From contig CAMWWS010000169.1 in assembly GCA_947178085.1 (NCBI GenBank), positions 1 through 6,298 of the forward strand: a stretch of DNA of 6,298 nt, in the 5' to 3' direction. This stretch comes from an uncultured Lachnospiraceae bacterium. GTDB lineage: Bacteria; Bacillota_A; Clostridia; Lachnospirales; Lachnospiraceae. The position numbers and the translations under genes were made by a program. This document shows, one piece after another, positions 5,180 through 6,298 of this stretch. The stretch's first letter is position 1; each line of letters begins with the position of its first letter. The notes below the pieces were generated by a model. The model saw nothing but the letters and a program-made list of their open reading frames with translations, ran no database searches and had not been told where the DNA came from.

Positions 5180-6298
5180 TCAACGGTAATTATTTGACTG
5201 CATCCTATACATCGCAGCATATTTTTGCCCTAGTTTCAACAGTTCTTCGTGGCTTCCTGACTCACAGATTTTTCCCTGCTCCATGAAGTAAATCTTATCA
5301 GCATTGACCGCAGATGAAATTCGATGGGTGATATAAATCAATGTTCTATCCATTGAAAGTTCGCTCAACCTCTGAAACATTTTTTGCTCTGCAATCGGGT
5401 CTAACGCACTTGAAGGTTCATCCATAACAATAATTCTGCTGTTATTAGCTATAGCCCTTGCAATAGCGAGTTTTTGAAGCTGTCCGCCCGAAAATACGAT
5501 TCCCTCATCATCAAACTCCTTTGTGACAACAGAATCTATTGTCATATTTCCATACCGCATATCTTCGTCCAGTCCGCTTTTTTCCAAGGCGCTCTGAATC
5601 GCATCCCTATCATTTTCCGAAACCTCACGGCATAATATATTCTCTCCTATGGTACATCCAAAAAGTGCATAGTCCTGAAAAACACAAGAAAACATGGCGC
5701 GGTATTGTTCCTCACTGTAAGCCCTGACCGGCTCTCCGTTTAGTAAAATCTTCCCTTCGCCTTCCTCATACAACCGCATTAAGAGCTTGACTAAAGTAGA
5801 TTTTCCTGCCCCGTTATTACCTACTATGGCAACCCTTTCTCCCTCAAATACTTTAAAAGACAAGTCTTTTAGCACATTTTCTCTGCTGCTGTCATATCGG
5901 AATGATACGTTACGGAATTCAAGATCATGGAACAAAAGCCGGGGGCTGTCTTTCACTGCTTTTTCCGGTTCACCAGGCATGAATTTAAGTAGATTATCAA
6001 TATAATTTCTCGCATGGTATATCGCAAAAACATCATTCATACACGCACTCATATAACCTGTAAAAGTTGACAGCGAAGTAAAAACCAATACAAAATCTCC
6101 CAATAAAATTGTTTTATGGTGCATCATATAAAGACCTACAACTACAGAAGCAAGGTAGCATAAAATATCATTTGACAAGAAACGGATCACTTTCACCGCT
6201 GCAATTTTCTTGCCATACTGCATGCGGGTTGATACAGTCTGATCTATAGCCTCAGTGAACTGCCCAAGCAGAACTTTTTTTATATTCGAAATTTTAAT
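5180..6298 (-). CDS. ABC exporter half-transporter, C-terminal part (5' end beyond right edge)
   Basis: The frame is open from the right edge to the stop at 5180, giving 372 visible residues. An internal ATG at 6221-6223 is not the start, because the 25 codons before it (to the edge) continue the membrane-domain sequence (KKVLLGQFTEAIDQTVSTR). Visible residues 1-90 hold the end of the membrane domain with two hydrophobic segments (about 39-59 and 63-85). The ATPase domain has Walker A GNNGAGKST (160-168), Q-loop Gln208, signature FSGGQ (269-273, Phe instead of Leu), Walker B VMDE with catalytic Glu294, D-loop SALD, and His325. It is the upstream partner of the complete half-transporter. The two share a near-identical block before the signature (TKEFDDEGIV). 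Both ATP sites therefore look catalytically competent. Roughly 200 N-terminal residues are expected to be missing if it is the same size as its partner. Confidence 0.9.
   Translation of the reverse strand: MKISNIKKVLLGQFTEAIDQTVSTRMQYGKKIAAVKVIRFLSNDILCYLASVVVGLYMMHHKTILLGDFVLVFTSLSTFTGYMSACMNDVFAIYHARNYIDNLLKFMPGEPEKAVKDSPRLLFHDLEFRNVSFRYDSSRENVLKDLSFKVFEGERVAIVGNNGAGKSTLVKLLMRLYEEGEGKILLNGEPVRAYSEEQYRAMFSCVFQDYALFGCTIGENILCREVSENDRDAIQSALEKSGLDEDMRYGNMTIDSVVTKEFDDEGIVFSGGQLQKLAIARAIANNSRIIVMDEPSSALDPIAEQKMFQRLSELSMDRTLIYITHRISSAVNADKIYFMEQGKICESGSHEELLKLGQKYAAMYRMQSNNYR

Overview
The window looks like an accessory stretch of a low-GC Bacillota chromosome, most likely a Clostridia/Lachnospiraceae-type gut anaerobe. 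I infer this from the AT-rich coding sequence, the strong AGGAGG-type ribosome binding sites, the TATAAT promoters, and protein families that I know mainly from Clostridia. I cannot name a species. No rRNA, tRNA, CRISPR array, transposase or integrase gene is visible.

Layout from left to right. Positions 1-109 hold the 5' end of an unrecognised minus-strand gene that runs off the left edge. Next (minus, 140-964) is an Fpg/Nei-type DNA glycosylase homologue in which several canonical catalytic residues are replaced. Positions 965-1162 hold only a doubtful 36-codon ORF. A 307-residue minus-strand protein follows, with a terpenoid-cyclase/prenyltransferase alpha-toroid motif but no cyclase catalytic motif. 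It is divergently transcribed from a plus-strand gene for a membrane-anchored Xre-type regulator (2260-2754), and both have recognisable promoters in the shared 173-bp interval. The regulator gene converges on a GNAT acetyltransferase gene (minus, 2783-3232), which is clearly GC-richer than everything around it and has its own promoter overlapped by a tandem repeat.

The right half is a two-gene minus-strand ABC exporter operon. The upstream half-transporter (5180-6298) is cut by the right edge; the downstream one (3327-5108) is complete at 593 residues. Both fuse a membrane domain to an ATPase domain with all key motifs intact, and they share unusual sequence around the signature motif, so they probably form a heterodimeric exporter. 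No substrate peptide, modification enzyme or immunity gene lies in the window, so the cargo is unknown.

I see no strong evidence for a new multi-gene system. The items most worth a second look are the Fpg homologue with substituted catalytic residues, the uncharacterised toroid protein paired head-to-head with a membrane-bound regulator, and the operator-like repeats at the acetyltransferase promoter.
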